Below, piece after piece: positions 56,904 to 64,000 of a stretch of DNA of 64,000 nucleotides. Location: positions 2,499,631 to 2,563,630 of the forward strand of contig NZ_JACHEU010000001.1 of the NCBI RefSeq assembly GCF_014201615.1, read 5' to 3'. Every line of letters starts with the position of its first letter. Positions within the stretch are counted from its first letter, which is position 1. This DNA is from Aquamicrobium lusatiense (GTDB taxonomy: Bacteria; Pseudomonadota; Alphaproteobacteria; Rhizobiales; Rhizobiaceae). Below the pieces are notes generated by a model. The model was not told where the DNA came from, did no database searches, and worked only from the letters and a program-made list of their open reading frames with translations. Both the position numbers and the translations under genes were made by a program.

Positions 56904-56978
56904 GCACAAAAACCATGCAATTATTGTTTATGCACATTGTTTAAACAATCTCCGGAAATGATGCAATGCACAATCATG
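56901..56978. promoter_or_regulatory. TGCA-rich AT patch upstream of dusB (possible NtrC sites)
   Basis: AT-rich patch between dusB and ispDF. It contains TGCACAAAAACCATGCA (56903-56919), TGCAATTATTGTTTATGCA (56916-56934), the 14-bp palindrome ATTGTTTAAACAAT (56936-56949) and ATGCAATGCAC (56961-56971). NtrC boxes have TGCAC...GTGCA half-sites, and the rhizobial operon is known to be autoregulated by NtrC; the match here is partial and the first site overlaps the dusB start codon. Confidence 0.35.
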
Positions 56979-57042
56979 TCACATTCACGCTCTCCTGCTG
57001 AAAATGCTGGCCTTCCCGGTTCCGCGCGACTAAGCCTCCGCC

Positions 57043-58272
57043 ATGGCTGAGCGAACCGACATTTCTGTTAGCGAGGGAACGTGCCGGATCGCGGCCGTGA
57101 TCGTGGCCGCCGGGCGCGGCGAGCGCGCGGGCCAGGCTGACGGCCCCAAGCAGTACCGCCATATTGGCGGCCGCGCCGTCATTGCGCATACGCTGGAAAC
57201 CTTCCTGTCGCATCCGCAGGTGGATACCGTCATCGTCGCCATCCATGCCGACGACCGCGAATTGCTGCGCAAGGCGGCGGAAGACCATCATGATCGCATC
57301 ACCATCGTCATCGGCGGGCCGACACGGCAGGAATCGGTGCGGCTGGGTCTTCTCGCCCTGCATGAGAAAGCACCTGACAAGGTGCTGATTCATGACGCTG
57401 TTCGTCCCTTTTGCGATACTGAACTGATCAGCCGCACCATCGACACGATCACCGAAGCGCAAGGTGCGCTGCCTGCCCTGCCGGTCGCCGACACGCTGAA
57501 GCGGGAAGCCTTTGGCGGCATGGTCGGCGAGACGGTGCCGCGCGCTGGCCTGCACGGTGCGCAGACACCGCAGGGTTTTCCCTTCAGGCCAATTCTTCAG
57601 GCGCATGACCGGGCGCATGCGCTCGGCCGCCACGATTTCACCGACGATGCGGCGATCGCCGAATGGGCCGGCATCCCCGTCATGCTGGTGCCCGGCTCGC
57701 CGGACAACGTTAAGCTCACATGGGCAAGGGATATTTCCATGGCAGACCAAAGGCTTAAAGGGACAGCGTCAAGCTTTCCCGATGTACGTACCGGCAATGG
57801 CTATGACGTCCATTCCTTTGAGGCCGGCGACCATGTTGTGCTGTGCGGCGTCAGCATTCCGCACACGCGCAAGCTGTCCGGCCATTCCGATGCCGATGTC
57901 GGCCTTCACGCCCTCACCGACGCCCTGCTCGCGACTTGTGGCGCCGGCGATATCGGCACCCATTTCCCGCCTTCCGATCCGCAATGGAAGGGGGCTGCAT
58001 CGCGCCTTTTCGTGGAACATGCCGTGGCGATCGTGCGCGAGCGCGGCGGGCGTATCGCCAATGCCGACGTGACCTTGATCTGTGAAGCCCCCAAAATTGG
58101 CCCTCACCGTGAAGCGATGGTGGCGGAACTATCTTCGATGCTCGGCATTTCGGCAGAGCGTATTTCGATCAAGGCAACCACCAATGAAAGGCTTGGCTTC
58201 GTCGGACGCGAGGAAGGCATTGCGGCCATCGTAACGGCAAGCGTCATCTACCCCGGAGAGGTTCCCGCATGA
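57043..58272 (+). CDS. ispDF: Bifunctional IspD/IspF isoprenoid enzyme
   Basis: Fused MEP-pathway enzyme of 409 aa, standard in alphaproteobacteria. The N-terminal MEP cytidylyltransferase (about residues 15-240) has [26 protein letters not shown] and TPQGF motifs. The C-terminal MECDP synthase (about residues 250-405) has [12 protein letters not shown], the metal ligands in [33 protein letters not shown] and the C-terminal [19 protein letters not shown]. The stop overlaps the pncC ATG by 4 nt. Confidence 0.97.
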   Translation: MAERTDISVSEGTCRIAAVIVAAGRGERAGQADGPKQYRHIGGRAVIAHTLETFLSHPQVDTVIVAIHADDRELLRKAAEDHHDRITIVIGGPTRQESVRLGLLALHEKAPDKVLIHDAVRPFCDTELISRTIDTITEAQGALPALPVADTLKREAFGGMVGETVPRAGLHGAQTPQGFPFRPILQAHDRAHALGRHDFTDDAAIAEWAGIPVMLVPGSPDNVKLTWARDISMADQRLKGTASSFPDVRTGNGYDVHSFEAGDHVVLCGVSIPHTRKLSGHSDADVGLHALTDALLATCGAGDIGTHFPPSDPQWKGAASRLFVEHAVAIVRERGGRIANADVTLICEAPKIGPHREAMVAELSSMLGISAERISIKATTNERLGFVGREEGIAAIVTASVIYPGEVPA

Positions 58273-58814
58273 CGGAAGCAGGCGTTGGAGAGATCAGGGA
58301 TCAGGATGTCGGAGAACTGGCGGATCGCTTCCTGAAGGCCTGCAAGCGCAGCGGCATATTGGCAACCACTGCCGAGAGCTGCACCGGCGGCCTCATCATC
58401 GCCGCCATGACCGACATTCCGGGTTCCTCGTCCATGGTCGACCGGGGCTTCGTCACCTATTCCAACGAAGCCAAGATGGAGATGCTGGGCGTTTCAGAAC
58501 AGACACTGGACGCTCATGGCGCCGTATCGTCCCAGACAGCCGCAGAGATGGCCGAAGGCGCGCTCAGAAACGCCCACGCAGGCATAGCGATTGCCGTCAC
58601 CGGCATCGCAGGCCCTGACGGCGGCAGCGCGGAAAAGCCTGTCGGTCTTGTCTGGTTCGGTCTGGCGGTAACAGGCAAGCCCGTGCACGTCGAAAACCGC
58701 ATCTTCGACAATCGCGGCCGCGATTTCATCCGGCGCGAGACGGTCAAGCATGCGTTGCGGATGGGCCTCGAAGCCATTGGCGACGATCAGGCCGTTTCCG
58801 CCGAGCGCCCGTAG
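58269..58814 (+). CDS. pncC: Nicotinamide-nucleotide amidohydrolase (CinA C-terminal type)
   Basis: 181 aa. Deamidates nicotinamide mononucleotide in pyridine nucleotide recycling. Stand-alone CinA C-terminal domain: [58 protein letters not shown] and [21 protein letters not shown]. The N-terminal molybdopterin-like CinA domain is absent. It overlaps ispDF by 4 nt, and its last 28 nt overlap the convergent ratA gene. Confidence 0.95.
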   Translation: MTEAGVGEIRDQDVGELADRFLKACKRSGILATTAESCTGGLIIAAMTDIPGSSSMVDRGFVTYSNEAKMEMLGVSEQTLDAHGAVSSQTAAEMAEGALRNAHAGIAIAVTGIAGPDGGSAEKPVGLVWFGLAVTGKPVHVENRIFDNRGRDFIRRETVKHALRMGLEAIGDDQAVSAERP

Positions 58815-59248
58815 ATTGCATCTGCGCGCTTTTCAAAGGCTTCCGCGAACATGCGGAAGGCGCGATCGAACATGGTTCCCATCACCGCGCTGAGCAGGCG
58901 GCTCTTGAACTCGTAATCAATGAAGAAGCGCACGAGGCATCCTGATCCGTGCTCCTCGAACTCCCAGACATTGCTGAGATATTTGAACGGCCCGTCGATG
59001 TATTTGACATCGATTGCCCGCTCATGCGGCTTCAGAAGCACCTGCGTGATGAAGGTCTCGCGAATGGCCTTGTAGCCCACGCTCATGGAGGCGACGAGCA
59101 GCGTCTTGCCGTCGCGCTCGCGGCGTGACTGCACGGTCAGCGCCTCGCACAGCGGCAGGAACTCCGGATAGCGCTCGACGTCGGCCACCAGCGCAAACAT
59201 TTCATCCGGCGAGTGGGCGACTTGGCGGGTGGCCTCGAACTTTGGCAT
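58787..59248 (-). CDS. RatA / COQ10-like SRPBCC protein
   Basis: 153-aa START-fold protein. MPKFEATRQVAHSPDEMFALVADVERYPEFLPLCEAL is the family N-terminus, and FFIDYEFKSRLLSAVMGTMFDRAFRMFAEAFEKRA is the C-terminal helix. Relatives bind ubiquinone (COQ10) or, in E. coli, were reported as the toxin RatA. In alphaproteobacteria a coenzyme Q-binding role is the safer inference. It follows lipA by 12 nt and is probably co-transcribed; no RatB partner is seen. Confidence 0.88.
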   Translation of the reverse strand: MPKFEATRQVAHSPDEMFALVADVERYPEFLPLCEALTVQSRRERDGKTLLVASMSVGYKAIRETFITQVLLKPHERAIDVKYIDGPFKYLSNVWEFEEHGSGCLVRFFIDYEFKSRLLSAVMGTMFDRAFRMFAEAFEKRADAIYGRSAETA

Positions 59249-59260
59249 GAAACGAAAAAA

Positions 59261-60232
59261 CTACGCCGATTTCCGCAGGGAGGATTCGCGCGCCGCCTTC
59301 AGCCGGGCGAAATCCTCGCCGGCATGGTGGGACGACCGCGTCAGCGGGCTGGAAGCCACAAGCAGAAAACCCTTGGTCTTGCCGATGGTGGCGTAAGACT
59401 GGAATTCCTCCGGCGTCACGAAACGCCTGACCGGATGGTGCTTGCGGGTCGGCTGGAGATACTGGCCGATGGTCATGAAGTCGACATTGGCGGTGCGCAA
59501 ATCGTCCATGAGCTGAAGCACCTCGTTGCGCTCCTCGCCCAGCCCCACCATGATGCCGGACTTGGTGAAAATCGAGGGATCGAGTTCCTTCACACGCTGC
59601 AGCAGTCGGATCGAGTGGAAATAACGGGCGCCGGGGCGCACCGTCAGATAATTCGACGGCACCGTCTCCAGATTGTGATTGAAGACATCCGGCCTTGCCT
59701 CGACCACGATCTCGAGCGCTTTCGCCCCATCCTTGCGCAGGAAATCCGGCGTCAGGATTTCGATGGTCGTGGAAGGCGCTGCCGCACGGATGGCGTAGAT
59801 GACATCGGCAAAATGCTGCGCGCCGCCATCGGCGAGATCATCACGGTCCACCGAGGTGATGACAACATGGGTAAGCCCCATCTGGCGCACCGCATGTGCC
59901 ACGCGATCGGGCTCATTGGTGTCGAGCGGTGTGGGAATGCCGGTCGCGACATTGCAGAAGGCGCAGGCGCGCGTGCAAATCTCGCCCATGATCATGAAAG
60001 TGGCGTGCTTCTTTTCCCAGCACTCGCCGATATTGGGGCAGCCGGCCTCCTCGCAAACGGTCACCAGCTTGTTCGTCTTCACGATCTCGCGGGTCTCGGC
60101 ATAGCCCTTCGACACCGGCGCCTTGACGCGGATCCACTCGGGCTTGCGCAACACCTCCTGATCGGGGCGATGCGCCTTTTCAGGGTGCCTCACCCGCGGC
60201 GGGTTTGCGATATTGTCGAGAACGGTGACCAT
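59261..60232 (-). CDS. lipA: Lipoyl synthase
   Basis: Radical-SAM enzyme that inserts two sulfurs into octanoyl-protein, making the lipoyl cofactor of PDH and related complexes. 323 aa. Both Fe-S clusters are visible: the auxiliary [13 protein letters not shown] set and the radical-[17 protein letters not shown] (CX3CX2C), plus the C-terminal [15 protein letters not shown] with the cluster-binding Ser. It lies close to the PDH genes it serves, with ratA directly downstream. Confidence 0.97.
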   Translation of the reverse strand: MVTVLDNIANPPRVRHPEKAHRPDQEVLRKPEWIRVKAPVSKGYAETREIVKTNKLVTVCEEAGCPNIGECWEKKHATFMIMGEICTRACAFCNVATGIPTPLDTNEPDRVAHAVRQMGLTHVVITSVDRDDLADGGAQHFADVIYAIRAAAPSTTIEILTPDFLRKDGAKALEIVVEARPDVFNHNLETVPSNYLTVRPGARYFHSIRLLQRVKELDPSIFTKSGIMVGLGEERNEVLQLMDDLRTANVDFMTIGQYLQPTRKHHPVRRFVTPEEFQSYATIGKTKGFLLVASSPLTRSSHHAGEDFARLKAARESSLRKSA

Positions 60233-60308
60233 ATCCGATCCAATGCTTCACTGGCGCGGGACAGGCCCGCGCACTCACTGTCATCTAGGACGTTTTTCCG
60301 GAATAAGA

Positions 60309-60340
60309 AAGGCCGCGGAGGCACAAGCCCCCGCGGCCTT
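60309..60340 (-). terminator. Intrinsic terminator of the GlsB-like gene
   Basis: AAGGCCGCGG (60309-60318) with CCGCGGCCTT (60331-60340); the inner GGC/GCC pairs extend the stem across one A-C mismatch to a 4-nt loop. A TCTTATT run follows on the minus strand, 27 nt after the GlsB-like stop. It separates this gene from lipA. Confidence 0.8.
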
Positions 60341-60366
60341 CGCGAAGTACAGGTCGGAGCCAGGCG

Positions 60367-60624
60367 CTACTGGCGCACCATCCGCCCGACGAAGATCAGA
60401 ATGCAGGCGCCGACGAAGCCCGTGATCAGATAGGCAAGCCAGCCCACGCCGAAGGAACCGATATTGAGAGCCTGCAGAATGGCGTTCAGCACCACTGCGC
60501 CGACGATCCCCAGAACCACGTTCATGAGGATGCCCATGTTGCTCTTCATCACCATTTCGGCAAGCCAGCCGGCAACGCCGCCAACCAAGATAGCCGCGAT
60601 CCAGCCCACACCGTTGACGTCCAT
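60367..60624 (-). CDS. GlsB/YeaQ/YmgE family membrane protein
   Basis: 85-aa very hydrophobic protein with three membrane segments and the glycine-rich pattern of the GlsB/YeaQ family: AAILVGGVAGWLAEMVM, GILMNVVLGIVGAVVLNAIL and AYLITGFVGACILIFVGRMV. Family members are called transglycosylase-associated or general stress proteins, though function is unproven. It sits between lpdA and lipA with its own terminator; 128 nt upstream of it leave room for a separate promoter. Confidence 0.85.
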   Translation of the reverse strand: MDVNGVGWIAAILVGGVAGWLAEMVMKSNMGILMNVVLGIVGAVVLNAILQALNIGSFGVGWLAYLITGFVGACILIFVGRMVRQ

Positions 60625-60752
60625 ATGAATGGTCCCTCCAGAAAGGATTAGAATTCACATGCAACGTCCGAACCTCACATCTGGTTCCACAGCTGGCCCG
60701 GTGCGGGAGCAAAGCGCCTGATCGCTTTCTCCTCGCCCCTGAAAAGGCTGGC

Positions 60753-62198
60753 TCAGGCGTTCAGCGCGCGCCCGTAGGCATCGAGCACGCTTTCCTTCAT
60801 CATCTCCGAAAGGGTCGGATGCGGGAACACCGTGTGCATCAACTCCTCCTCGGTGGTTTCGAGGTTCATCGCCACGACGAAACCCTGGATCAGCTCGGTC
60901 ACTTCCGCGCCGACCATGTGCGCGCCCAGCAACTCACCCGTCTTCTTGTCGAAGATAGTCTTGATCAGACCCTGATCCTCGCCGAGCGCGATGGCCTTGC
61001 CATTGGCCGCGAACTGGAAGCGGCCGACCCGGATGTCGCGGCCGTCCGCCCTGGCCTTTGCTTCGGTGAGGCCGACGGATGCCACCTGCGGGCTGCAATA
61101 GGTGCAGCCGGGAATCTTCGACTTGTCGAGACCATGCACGCCCGGCACGCCGGCGATCTTCTCCACGCAGATCACGCCTTCATGCTCGGCCTTGTGCGCC
61201 AGCATGGGCGGGCCGGCGACGTCGCCGATGGCGTAGATGCCCGGCACATTGGTGTTGCCGTAGCCGTCCACCACCACGCAGCCGCGGTCGGTCTTCACGC
61301 CAAGCGCTTCCAGCCCGAGATTTTCGATGTTGCCGACAACGCCAACGGCCGAAATCATGCGGTCGGCGGTGATCTTCTCCACCTTGCCGTCCTTCGTCTC
61401 GACATGGGCGGTGATCGAGTTCGCGCCCTTCTCGACCTTCGTCACCTTGGCTTCGAGCAGGATCTTCATGCCCTGCTTTTCGAACTGCTTCTGGGCGAAT
61501 TTGGAGATTTCCGCATCCTCGACCGGCATGACCTGCGGCATCACCTCGACCACGGTCACCTCGGCGCCCATGGTGCGGTAGAACGAGGCGAACTCGATGC
61601 CGATAGCGCCCGAGCCCATGACCAGCAGCGACTTCGGCATTTCCTTCGGCACCATGGCCTCGAAATAGCTCCAGATCAGCTTGCCGTCCGGCTCGATGCC
61701 GGGCAGCGCGCGCGGCCGCGCGCCGGTGGCGACGATGATGTGCTTGGCCGTATAGGTGCCTTCGCCCTTCACGCCCTTCGGCACCGGGTTCTGCGGCTCC
61801 ATCGGCTTTTTGGAGCTTTTGGAAACGACGATCTCACCGGGTTTGGAAAGCTTGGCCTCGCCCCAGATCACGTCGACCTTGTTCTTCTTCATCAAAAAGG
61901 CGACGCCGCCGTTCAGCCGGCGCGAAACACCGCGCGAGCGCTCCACCACCGCATCGATGTCGGCGCTGACCTTGCCGTCGATCTTCAGGCCATAGGCGCC
62001 GGGATTCTCGGCGTAATGCTTGATCTCGGCCGAGCGCAGCAACGCCTTGGTGGGAATGCAGCCCCAGTTGAGGCAGATGCCGCCCAGATGCTCGCGTTCC
62101 ACGATCGCGGTCCTGAAACCAAGCTGCGCGGAGCGAACGGCCGTCACATAGCCGCCCGGACCGGAACCGATGATGATGACGTCGTAAGCCTCGGCCAT
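60753..62198 (-). CDS. lpdA: Dihydrolipoamide dehydrogenase (PDH E3)
   Basis: FAD enzyme that reoxidises lipoamide for the pyruvate dehydrogenase complex. 481 aa: FAD motif IIIGSGPGGYVTAV, redox pair Cys42-Cys47 in GGICLNWGCIPTK, NAD motif LLVMGSGAIGIEFASFY, YAIGDVAGPPMLAHKAEHEG, and catalytic His-Glu in FPHPTLSEMM. Insertion KSSKKPMEPQNPVPKG near residue 130 is typical of the rhizobial PDH-type E3. It follows the GNAT gene by 16 nt in the pdh run. Confidence 0.97.
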   Translation of the reverse strand: MAEAYDVIIIGSGPGGYVTAVRSAQLGFRTAIVEREHLGGICLNWGCIPTKALLRSAEIKHYAENPGAYGLKIDGKVSADIDAVVERSRGVSRRLNGGVAFLMKKNKVDVIWGEAKLSKPGEIVVSKSSKKPMEPQNPVPKGVKGEGTYTAKHIIVATGARPRALPGIEPDGKLIWSYFEAMVPKEMPKSLLVMGSGAIGIEFASFYRTMGAEVTVVEVMPQVMPVEDAEISKFAQKQFEKQGMKILLEAKVTKVEKGANSITAHVETKDGKVEKITADRMISAVGVVGNIENLGLEALGVKTDRGCVVVDGYGNTNVPGIYAIGDVAGPPMLAHKAEHEGVICVEKIAGVPGVHGLDKSKIPGCTYCSPQVASVGLTEAKARADGRDIRVGRFQFAANGKAIALGEDQGLIKTIFDKKTGELLGAHMVGAEVTELIQGFVVAMNLETTEEELMHTVFPHPTLSEMMKESVLDAYGRALNA

Positions 62199-62214
62199 AA
62201 ATCCTTGCCTTTCC

Positions 62215-62802
62215 TCAAGCGGCGCTGCGCGTCAGCAGCACCCAGTCATGTTGCTTGCCATCTGCGGTGAGCGGGACAGCCTGCCGTCGCGTCACCTCGG
62301 CGAATCCATGCGATTTGTAAAGTCCAAGCGCGGTGTCGTTGTCACTTTCGGTGATCAGGCTCACCGGCCGGTTGCCGGCGCGAACGATCTCATGCGCAAG
62401 CAGCCGTTTGCCCAGCCCCTTGCCGCGATGATGGCGGTAAACGCCGAGGCTGTCGATAAACCAGTGATCCACAATCATCTTCTGCAGTTCGAGGATCGGC
62501 TCGACAACAGGATGCGGCGCCGTTTCTTCCCGGATCGAAGGCAGGACCGGATGGCCGATGATGACGCCGGCGATCTCTTCGCCAACCACAGCGATGCTGG
62601 CATCCTGCCACGCCGCGGGCTGCGTATCGGAGCGCATGAAGGAACGGCCTTCCTCGAAGGCTGTCTCCTTCGAGCCGTTCAGCACCGCGCCATACCAAAA
62701 CCACGACGCAAAACCGTGCGACGAAATATCGACCAGAATGGCGAGTTCCGCAGCGTCACTCTTCTGGGCGGGCCTGATGGCGATGGCATCCGGCACGGTC
62801 AA
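62215..62802 (-). CDS. GNAT family N-acetyltransferase
   Basis: 195 aa. GNAT core with IRPAQKSDAAELAILVD at the N-terminus, the acceptor strand VVGEEIAGVIIGHPV, and the acetyl-CoA loop HHRGKGLGKRLLAHEIV (R/Q-x-x-G-x-G/A), then DNDTALGLYKSHGF. Substrate unknown. It is embedded between the SGNH hydrolase gene (4-nt overlap) and lpdA (16 nt), so it is in the pyruvate dehydrogenase transcript. Confidence 0.85.
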   Translation of the reverse strand: MTVPDAIAIRPAQKSDAAELAILVDISSHGFASWFWYGAVLNGSKETAFEEGRSFMRSDTQPAAWQDASIAVVGEEIAGVIIGHPVLPSIREETAPHPVVEPILELQKMIVDHWFIDSLGVYRHHRGKGLGKRLLAHEIVRAGNRPVSLITESDNDTALGLYKSHGFAEVTRRQAVPLTADGKQHDWVLLTRSAA

Positions 62803-63401
62803 AGCTCCAACATCACGCGCACCACCGGTGCGAGCGCCTCACCCAGCCTGCGCGTGTTTTCCGCGTCCATGTGAATGCCGTCGATCTGGCAAACCTCACA
62901 GACACCGGAAGCGTCGAAAAACCCGCAACCCACCTCATCCGCGAGCTGCTCGTAGTAGCCGGCCAGCTCACCCGCTCCCTTCTTGCCGGGAGAAGCCACC
63001 GGCGGGGCGACGATCAGCACTTTCGGCTCGGGATGGCCGAGCGGATCGTCATGACCGCGCACGATAGCGATGAGGCGCCGCATGCCCTGCCGGGCGACGA
63101 AGGGATCGCCATGAATCCACGACTTCATGTCATTGGAGCCCAGCATGATGATCACCAGATCAAGCGGCGCATGCGAGGACAGGAGCGTGGGCAGAAAGCG
63201 CGCACCATTGCGATCCGCACCCGCGAGATTGTCATCGAAGGCAGTGGTGCGCCCGTTCAGACCCTCGGCGACGACCTGAACGCCGTCACCGAGTTCGCGC
63301 TGAAGAGCGCTCGGCCAGCGATCTTCAAGCGCATGGCGACGCGGACCCGAGGCATCATAGCCCCAGGTCAGCGAGTCACCGTAGCAGAGCACCGTCCGCA
63401 T
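62799..63401 (-). CDS. SGNH/GDSL family hydrolase (arylesterase-like)
   Basis: 200 aa. Block I CYGDSLTWGYD carries the nucleophile Ser, block III MLGSNDMKSW the oxyanion Asn, and block V DGIHMDAENT the catalytic Asp-His. GLNGRTTAFDD is the block II glycine region. No signal peptide, so it is cytoplasmic. It resembles the TAP/arylesterase subgroup found in rhizobia. It lies 6 nt after pdhC and overlaps the GNAT gene by 4 nt; why an esterase is in the PDH run is not known. Confidence 0.88.
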   Translation of the reverse strand: MRTVLCYGDSLTWGYDASGPRRHALEDRWPSALQRELGDGVQVVAEGLNGRTTAFDDNLAGADRNGARFLPTLLSSHAPLDLVIIMLGSNDMKSWIHGDPFVARQGMRRLIAIVRGHDDPLGHPEPKVLIVAPPVASPGKKGAGELAGYYEQLADEVGCGFFDASGVCEVCQIDGIHMDAENTRRLGEALAPVVRVMLEL

Positions 63402-63407
63402 GCGTCG

Positions 63408-64000
63408 TCAGACCACCAGACCCATCGGGTTTTCGACAAGGCGCTTGAAGGCGCCGATGAGTTCGGCGCCCAGCGCCCCGTCCACCGCCCGGTGGTCGGT
63501 CGACAGCGTCACCGACATCACCGTCGCGACCTTCACCTCGCCATCCTTCACCACCGCCCGCTGCTCGCCCGCACCAATGGCAAGGATCGTTGCATGCGGC
63601 GGGTTGATGACGGCGGCGAAGTCCCTGATCCCGAACATGCCGAGGTTCGACACCGCCGTGGTGCCGCCCTGATACTCTTCCGGCTTCAGCTTGCGGGTCC
63701 GGGCGCGTGCCGCCAGATCCTTCATCTCGTTGGAGATCGAAGACAGGCTCTTTTCCTCGGCCTTGCGCACGATCGGCGTGATCAGCCCGCCGGGAATGGA
63801 GACGGCAACGCCGACATCGGCGTGGCGGTGCTTGACCATCGCGCCCTCGGTCCACGACACATTGGCGTCGGGCACTTGCCTGAGCGCCAGCGCCAGCGCC
63901 TTGATGATCAGGTCGTTGACGGAGAGCTTGTAGGCCGGCTCCTCACCCTTTTCGGTCTTTCTGACCGGAGCGGCGTCGTTGAGCTGCTTGCGCAGGCCAA
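63408..64000 (-). CDS. pdhC: Pyruvate dehydrogenase E2 (dihydrolipoyl acetyltransferase), C-terminal part
   Basis: Catalytic core of the PDH acetyltransferase; transfers acetyl from lipoyl arms to CoA. The frame runs to the window edge, so the lipoyl and peripheral-binding domains lie outside. Seen here are LSVNDLIIKALALALRQVPDAN, the VGVAVSIPGGLITPIVR strand, GTTAVSNLGMFGIRDF, INPPHATILAIGAG and the active-site STDHRAVDGALGAEL (His and Asp). About 197 C-terminal residues are present. Gene order E2, SGNH, GNAT, E3 suggests this is the PDH rather than the 2-oxoglutarate complex. Confidence 0.95.
   Translation of the reverse strand, partial: GLRKQLNDAAPVRKTEKGEEPAYKLSVNDLIIKALALALRQVPDANVSWTEGAMVKHRHADVGVAVSIPGGLITPIVRKAEEKSLSSISNEMKDLAARARTRKLKPEEYQGGTTAVSNLGMFGIRDFAAVINPPHATILAIGAGEQRAVVKDGEVKVATVMSVTLSTDHRAVDGALGAELIGAFKRLVENPMGLVV

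Noticed and set aside
58787..59248. RatA toxin-antitoxin system
   Set aside because: No RatB-like partner is adjacent; context with lipA favours a COQ10-like ubiquinone-binding protein.
60819..62270. 483-codon plus-strand ORF opposite lpdA
   Set aside because: His/Asp/Leu-rich antisense frame of a highly conserved gene; not a real protein.

Overview
The window is a gene-dense (about 60% GC or more) stretch of alphaproteobacterial core chromosome, almost certainly Hyphomicrobiales (Rhizobiales) in the Phyllobacteriaceae/Brucellaceae/Mesorhizobium part of that order. The evidence is the gene set and order: dusB-ntrB-ntrC-ntrY-ntrX, divK-pleD, an Omp25/Omp31-type porin next to a SDR-uvrC-pgsA-moaD-moaE block, fabD-fabG-acpP-fabF-mltG-yicC-gmk, lptF-lptG-lptD-surA-pdxA-rsmA, and a pdhC...lpdA/lipA block. 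No species call is possible from this alone. No phage, IS element, integrase, CRISPR array, plasmid function or symbiosis gene was seen.

Layout. 1-6552: plsY-dprA (+), then ppx-rlmE and guaB (-), then a flippase-like membrane protein (+). 6712-6785: tRNA-Gln(CTG). 6960-8826: perM-like transporter and hdaA (-). 9085-11380: purM-purN-sixA (+). 11482-13932: ABC-F ATPase and DinB protein (-). 14077-14499: ndk (+) with a clear promoter and terminator. 14559-19612 (-): YbaY/META protein, then SDR-uvrC-pgsA-moaD-moaE. 20027-20692: omp25-like porin (+). 20779-25452 (-): GST, a small exported protein, rlmJ, a membrane protein, holC, pepA. 25770-33299 (+): LPS export and envelope operon lptF-lptG-lptD-surA-pdxA-rsmA. 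33437-39820 (-): fatty-acid operon fabD to gmk. 40077-42796 (+): LTA-synthase-like enzyme, rpmG, a short BLUF photoreceptor. 43106-44847 (-): divK-pleD. 45086-49306: small mixed genes. 49547-56903 (-): dusB-ntrBC-ntrYX nitrogen regulation. 57043-58814 (+): ispDF-pncC. 58787-60232 (-): lipA, ratA. 60367-64000 (-): pyruvate dehydrogenase E2, two small enzymes, E3 (lpdA), and a GlsB-like membrane protein.

How it works together. Much of the window builds or maintains the envelope: phospholipid (plsY, pgsA), fatty acid (fab genes), LPS transport (lptD/F/G), outer-membrane protein folding (surA), porin, and peptidoglycan (mltG, rlpA). The rest is core metabolism (guaB, purMN, ndk, gmk, pdxA, moaDE, ispDF, PDH/lipoate), DNA repair and replication control (dprA, uvrC, hdaA, holC), and signalling (two NTR two-component pairs, DivK/PleD, BLUF). 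Many adjacent genes overlap by 4 nt (ATGA) or 1 nt (TGATG), indicating translational coupling.

I found no convincing wholly new multi-gene system. The most interesting items are: a minimal BLUF photoreceptor followed by an unexplained structured GC-rich element and convergent to divK-pleD; a PTR1/FolM-type SDR (Asp-Tyr-Lys catalytic set) upstream of uvrC and the molybdopterin genes; repeated TGCA/TATGCAACA motifs upstream of dusB and ntrY; NtrX lacking the GAFTGA loop that its neighbour NtrC keeps; and several large perfect inverted repeats between genes.
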